A stretch of 64,000 nt of DNA from Myrica gale. Taxonomy: Eukaryota; Streptophyta; Magnoliopsida; Fagales; Myricaceae. How positions within the stretch are numbered: the stretch's first letter is position 1; each line of letters opens with the position of its first letter. The stretch lies in NCBI GenBank assembly GCA_963930655.1, contig OZ005605.1:11601501-11665500 (forward strand), in the 5' to 3' direction. Position numbers and translations under genes: made by a program. The notes beneath the pieces are model-generated. The model worked only from the letters and a program-made list of their open reading frames with translations, was not told the origin of the DNA and searched no databases. This document shows, piece by piece, positions 59,200 to 64,000 of the stretch.

Positions 59200-59545
59200 T
59201 GACTATTACTAGGCCGAATATAAAGCCATGGCAAGTACATGGAATTATCCTGGCTACGCTCATTATTGAGAGATTTGAGAATATTGCATTCGAAGCCAGC
59301 GTTTTAAAATAGTGATAACACAGCCGCATTATATATAGCTGTCAATCCCGTCTTCCACGAAAGAACCAGACATATATAGATGGATTGCCATTTTATTCGA
59401 GACAAAATACAAGATGGATCAATTATAACCAAACATGTTGCTTCAACAAATCAACTTGCCGATGTGCTCGCAAAACCGTTGGGAAAGGAAGCTTTCTCAA
59501 CTATGATACGCAAGTTGGGAGTTCTAGACATTCACTCTCCAACTT
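59200..59545 (+). pseudogene. Ty1-copia RNase H, C-terminal fragment
   Basis: Plus-strand frames with one shift and one in-frame TAG: AEYKAMAST, ELSWLRSLLRDLRI, SDNTAALYIAVNPVFHERTRHI, MDCHFIRDKIQDG, NQLADVLAKPLG, ending KLGVLDIHSPT and stop. It is a different copia copy from the minus-strand one next to it. Confidence 0.88.
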
Positions 59546-59755
59546 GAGGGGGAGTGTTGAGAAGGTCAATGATATCTTGGCATTCATTGACAAAATATCC
59601 AGTTATTCATTGACCAATATTGTATTTGCTGAATATTTGTTTAGTTGCCTATTATATTTAGTCTCCTTAGAATAGATTAGCATGATTGTAGGAAATCTCT
59701 TGCTTCTTATTCAATAGAAATCATTCAAAGGCAAATATTCTTTTCCCTTTTTACA
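59546..59755 (+). mobile_element. Copia polypurine tract and 3' LTR (about 201 bp)
   Basis: TTGAGGGGGAG (about 59544-59554) is a polypurine tract. The LTR starts TGTTGAGAAGG at 59555 and probably ends TTTTTACA at 59755, directly beside a PDR fragment. Right end inferred from TG...CA only. Confidence 0.65.
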
Positions 59756-59756
59756 C

Positions 59757-60356
59757 GTTTTAGTTCCAACTTTCCAGAAAATTGTTCCCACTAAGATGGT
59801 TGTAGCAAAGGGTACTGAAAAAAGAATCTGACAAGGTTATAGTCCGGACTTCTCCAATAAGTCAACCATTGCTTCCACAAGAAAGCTGATTTGAACAGTC
59901 CCCACGTGAATTGAGAATATTGAGCGTTTAAATAGGGATCTTTTGTTCCGGGTGGTGGTGTGCTCAACTCTTTAAACAAGGATTTGTTTCTCCTACTCGT
60001 AAACCGTACGTTTGTTAGGCGTCAGACCAGTTAATCAGAATTGTTGTTTATCAACAGTTAGTATTCAATTGAATTTTAGCTCGACCTACTTGTGCAGGGA
60101 TGAAGATTTGTAGCATTCAGCAAAGTCCATCCCCTGTCTGACTTCTGCTGCCATTGAGCTCAATTTGAGCATCCATGTTGCTGGGCATGTATTTCTCTTT
60201 AATTTTTGGGACTCCTGGAATTGCCTGCAAATTAGGAATGGAATCAGGTATTGCATTATGCTCTCTTTAGCTATTGGACAAAAAAAAGGGGGATATATCA
60301 CAGAAGATAAAAGCACCTCAAAGTATTCAAACATTTTGGGCACCCAATGTTCCAGT
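59757..60356 (-). pseudogene. PDR-type (ABCG) transporter fragment, minus strand
   Basis: Pieces of a plant full-size ABCG/PDR drug and hormone exporter. Exon about 60317-60355 (GTLG, FEYFE) is followed by an intron. Exon 60090-60224 has IPGVPKIKEKY, a one-base shift, then ATWMLKLSS and MDFAECYKSSSLHK. Exon 59757-59992 has [34 protein letters not shown], then a shift and [12 protein letters not shown]. These are the segments between the second ATP-binding domain and the first helix of the second membrane domain. It does not continue past this and is flanked by a copia LTR and by the plus-strand PDR fragment. Confidence 0.85.
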
Positions 60357-60842
60357 TAATTCGCAGCTGCCCTTGTGCTGGGAACAATTTTCTGGCAGCT
60401 TCGCACGAAAAGGTCACTATATGTGGCTACAACAAAGTCGTGTTTTTTTGATCCCCTATAGTGGATATTATGCTGATCATAAAGCCCAGCAGTATCATTT
60501 TGCTCCCTATTTCTTTCTTGTTCTTGATCTTCAGGGAGAACGCAATTGATCTCACCATGATCATCGGAGCCATGTACGTAGCTGTCCTATTTGTTGGAAT
60601 TAACAACTGCTCGACGGTGCAGCCAGTTGTGGCAATCGAAAGAACTGTGTTTTGTCGAGAAATAGCTGCTGGGATGTATTTAACTTTACCATATGCCATA
60701 GAGCAGGCCTGGAAAAGGGACTTCGGTACTCTAACATCAAGAAAACAGAAGTTTTAGTAATTTAAGTAAAAAAATTGTCCAGATCTAATCGACGTTGGCT
60801 ACTTTATGCAGGTGGTCGTTGTAATACCATTCCTACCGGTTC

Positions 60843-60973
60843 TTTTTTTTTTTGCTAAATAAAACCTCATTGCATTACGGAAAACTCAAAACTAATTACG
60901 CATATCACAACTCCGGATATGTTGAGGGAGGAAACTAATAAGAACGAATTCATTTTGCAACGTTTTCGATATT
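60843..60973 (-). mobile_element. Possible LINE/SINE 3' end inserted in the PDR pseudogene
   Basis: The plus strand starts with a run of T followed by GCTAAATAAAACCTCATTGC; reversed, this is a GAGGTTTTATTTAGC-poly(A) tail as seen in plant retroposons. It breaks the PDR exon. The 5' end and target-site duplication were not found. Confidence 0.4.
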
Positions 60974-60982
60974 TTAATTCTA

Positions 60983-61455
60983 GGGAATTTGACAACTTAG
61001 TCTCTGGGTTTATACTCTTTTGGCAAATGGGTCCTTGGATTTCAAATTTCAAAATTTTAGTCCTTGAATTTTCGTTGTTTGACAAAATGGTCATTCCGTT
61101 AGCCTGCCGTCCATATGCTTAACGGATTTGAAGCGGTCGACCGCTACGTCAGCAATTTGTACCGGTCGTCCGCTATATGAAGCAGTCGACCGCAATATGA
61201 AGCGGTCGTCCGCTTCATGTAGGGGTCGATCGCTTCATTGTAGAGGCCGACCGCTTCATATAGCGGACGACTGCTCACTTTTTATACATGTATCCGGTCG
61301 ACCGCTTCAAATCCGTTAAGCATATGAACGGCAGACTAACGGAATGACCATTTTGTCAAACAACGAAAACTCAAGGACTAAAATTTTGAAATTTGAAATT
61401 CAATGACCTATTTGTCAAAGGGGTATAAACCCAGGGACTAAGTTGCCAAATTCCC
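60983..61455. mobile_element. MULE-type MITE, 473 bp, in the PDR pseudogene
   Basis: Ends GGGAATTTG-CAACTTAGTC on both strands, with a perfect 9-bp target-site duplication TTAATTCTA (60974-60982 and 61456-61464). Terminal inverted repeats extend about 165 bp with few mismatches. The centre (61130-61315) is a run of palindromic GCGGTCGACCGC words and AAGCGGTCGTCCGCTTCAT variants. No transposase. Confidence 0.92.
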
Positions 61456-61940
61456 TTAATTCTAAGATACTTTTTTTACCGTAAGTAAGAATTTTTTTTT
61501 TCATTTTCGCCTTAAAATTCTGGTTTCCCACTGTAGAAATGATGGGCTTTTAATGGACAGCATTTAAGTTTTTTTTTTCTGTTAGTCATCACCATCTTTT
61601 CCTTCCTCTGTTTCACTTACTATGGAAATGGAATGATGACGGTTTCGATCACACCAAACCACCATGCAGCCGGTATCTTTGCTTCAGCACTTTACGCATT
61701 CTTCGCTCTCTTCTTTGGATTCTTCATCCCCAAACCGGCAAGTTCATTGCCACTGCTTCATAACATTTTCTGTATACGGACATCTTAGATGCAGCATACT
61801 AACATTCAATTCCTGTATAAATTTTCAGAGAAGTCCAAGGAGTTGGACATGGTACTACTATATCTGTCCGCTGGTATGGACAGTGTCTGGACTAATTGTG
61901 ACACAATATGGTGATGTTGAGGACACTATCAAAGTGCCTG

Positions 61941-63664
61941 GTATGTGTCAAGAAAAATAAAATAAAATAAGTCAGATTTCAATGTTCGGTTAAACAAAAT
62001 CATCAGGATTTTTTTGAATTCTCAGAATACATAAAATTCTACAACCAAACATAATTTTTAACATTATATAAAAATAATTAAAATACGCATACCAATAAAT
62101 TTAACATCACCTAAAAATTCTCATACGCTGATATTATTTATGAAGCTTTGATTGCGAAGAAAAAAAAATATTATCTATAAAAAAAAGTCTTAACTATTAA
62201 TTAGCCTTTTGAGCCAAACAAGATTCTTATTGAAGCCCACGTGATTCTTATTGAAGCCCACGTGAAGTACTTGTCTGTTTTTTTTTTCTAAGCGAATCTA
62301 CTTGTAAAAAAAAAAGTCTACATTGCATCAAAGATGAAAGGAGAATGCCCATACGGCCCTTAATTCGGTTGTGTTGGGCCTTACATCCGCAGGCTACAAC
62401 AGCATGAGCGAGTCCCCCAATGACCAATCTACGGCGCTCCTGCGCACCACGTGGCTGTAAAAAAGCCGAAACATGGGCCGCAAATGGACTAACCCTTGAC
62501 CCGATTGACTAGCGTTTTCCTCAATCGACAAGATAAAGCTTTGGACTCAGGAGAAGCGGACTGACACAGTGGCACTGCTCAATCTGAAGAAATAGAGAGG
62601 GCAGAGGACCATTAAAGACCGACTTTCTGATATGAAAGTGACTTCATAGCAAACAGTACTGAATCATTTTTAGAGAGGTCAAATAGCCCTTACGAAAACA
62701 TCAAATGGCATCTCTTTCCTACACGAGTTTAAAAAAATGACAAATCTTGCCTGACTAGAATCCTACCAGATACAAAATAAAAATAAAAACAAAAACTTTT
62801 GAGCTAGCTTACTGTTTACCCTGTTGAAAAGCCACTAGGGGAAACATGGGTTGGCGGGGCTGCTATCCGGTCGAATTCTCACACCAAATTTTTAAAAGTA
62901 ACTTTAATCAGGGTCGCCTAGAGGAGAATTAAATTAGAGTTTTAAACACAAATTAAAATGAGATCATTCTTGCTATGGATGATTGTGTAAGATATTTCAG
63001 CCCACTTGGTAGACCATCCCAGGTGAGGCCTTATACCCTTAAATGAGACCCAGAAGTAAAAAAAGCCCAAAAGTTAGTCCATGGGTATATTTCCAAAGAT
63101 ATCGTCTGCAGGGTCATGTCTCATTGGCCAAAAAATCACATCAGTCTGCAGAGAAACCTGCTCACACTGATAACCAATCAGTCCATTCCGTGTGCAAGGA
63201 GGAAAAAGTTGTTGTGACAAGAATAAATATTCAGGATCGTCAAAGAGTAGATAAATGAGAATAAAATCAGCAATCACAAAAACATCAGATTTAAGTGGCA
63301 GAAAGGCAGGAAGAAATGAGAATAACAACAGAGTCCTCTCACTGGCAGAAACGCAGGAAGAAATTCAATATAAGAAAGATGAAGTAAAATAGTGGTAACA
63401 TAACACTCAAGCCCAAAGCCCCAATACACCCAATTTCCTCACACACATAAGAGATGAGAATAACAACTCTCAATATTCTGCGACTCTTTTCTCTCGCCTC
63501 TCTATTGGGTTTTCTCGCTACATTTCATTTCGAAACAACTCTTCTCTTTTTAAAATTGCACTTGAAGAACATCGCGTGCATTTCCATAAATGCAAAGTCA
63601 CGCTCTGCGGCAATAGGATGGCTATAGCCTATATGTGAAAATAAGAATGAAATCCAACGCATGA
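61941..63664. other. Intergenic DNA, no gene seen
   Basis: AT-rich with a moderately GC-rich stretch at 62340-62560. A direct 21-bp repeat lies at 62223-62264. Short frames (63043-63258, 63074-63328, 63525-63713) have no domain. No tRNA or structured RNA recognised. Confidence 0.5.
62223..62264. repeat. 21-bp tandem duplication with CACGTG
   Basis: Two exact copies of ATTCTTATTGAAGCCCACGT plus G, each containing the G-box core CACGTG. Probably replication slippage. Confidence 0.85.
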
Positions 63665-64000
63665 TGTCACACCCCGAACGCCATCCTGTAGGGACCGTGA
63701 CAGTCGCGAGCATTCCCCGGGAACACTCCAGCGCTTACACTAACTCTTACAGCGGAATTTTTTTTTTAACACATAGGATGGCTCACTCAGGATCCACATG
63801 TTGGCTGAGATACAAGCTCAATGATCATAACCTCTCGGTATACGCATCATAATTCAGAAAAGTCTTTACATTGCATCTTGTTTGCAAACTTATACAAGAC
63901 GTACTAGGGCAACATACTGCCACTCAATCAAAACCAGCACTCACTAGTGCTACCTCGGAGTTCACCAACTCCGGCTCCAATTCCCAAACTTCCAGGATTT
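63665..64000 (-). mobile_element. Start of another long gypsy-type LTR, cut by the window end
   Basis: Begins TGTCACACCCCGAACGCCAT, with GGGACCGTGACAGTCGCGAGCA wording like the LTR at 8979 (GGGACCGTGACAGCCGCGAGCA there). Same orientation as the other members. The rest lies outside the window. Confidence 0.8.

Larger units (their letters stand above)
60363..61940 (+). pseudogene. PDR-type (ABCG) transporter fragment, plus strand
   Basis: Exons by motif: 60363-60412 (AAALVLGTIFWQLRTKR). 60535 to about 60710 ([50 protein letters not shown]). 60812 to about 60842 (VVVVIPF, cut by a poly-T insertion). 61586-61737 ([38 protein letters not shown]; followed by a GC donor). 61829-61940 ([33 protein letters not shown]). 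These are membrane helices of the second transmembrane domain. The third segment is disrupted by inserted DNA and the last exon is not seen. A membrane transporter in origin, almost certainly non-functional here. Confidence 0.87.

Noticed and set aside
59757..61940. Working PDR/ABCG transporter gene
   Set aside because: Fragments lie on opposite strands, contain frameshifts, lack the ATP-binding domains in the window and are interrupted by a MITE and another insertion.

Overview
This is nuclear DNA of a flowering plant, most likely a repeat-rich eudicot. It has a multi-exon gene with GT-AG introns coding for a plant-specific cytosolic starch enzyme (DPE2), and the rest is dominated by nested LTR retrotransposons, L1-type LINEs, a CACTA transposon and MITEs. 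I cannot name the species from the sequence. No bacterial-type operon, CRISPR array, rRNA gene or convincing tRNA gene was seen.

Layout. 1-6.5 kb: the last 14 exons of DPE2 (+), open throughout, with a LINE inserted 20 nt upstream of one splice acceptor. 6.5-7.95 kb: AT-rich intergenic DNA with an inverted-repeat element. 7.95-31.2 kb: one old L1-type LINE (+), split by at least six later insertions: a 5.2 kb gypsy-type solo LTR, a 6.8 kb CACTA element, a 0.94 kb TRIM, two copia-type solo LTRs, a small MITE and an 811 bp fold-back MULE-MITE. A 1,272 bp tandem duplication then copied part of this stack. Most insertions have exact target-site duplications, and where the flanks code, the LINE reading frame rejoins when the insertion is removed. 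31.2-39.1 kb: decayed LTR material, including two copia LTRs with primer-binding sites. 39.1-45.8 kb: a long gypsy-type LTR split by a second, 3.5 kb, solo LTR that carries a minisatellite. 45.9-49.2 kb: a copia gag-protease scrap and a relic of another CACTA family. 49.2-54.5 kb: the 3' half of a Tekay/Del-like Ty3-gypsy element (-) with a hairpin at a deletion junction. 55.2-59.8 kb: a second CACTA end, a decayed Ty1-copia pol (-) and another copia RNase H plus LTR (+). 59.75-61.94 kb: two fragments of PDR-type (ABCG) transporter genes in opposite orientations, the second carrying a 473 bp MULE-MITE. 61.9-64 kb: no gene seen, then the start of another long LTR.

Only DPE2 looks functional. 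The other coding traces are transposon genes or pseudogenes. I see no new cellular pathway here. The most interesting signals are structural: the DPE2 splice-site LINE, the giant LTR family, the CACTA element that keeps accessory genes but no visible TNP2 core, and several fold-back elements and rearrangement scars.
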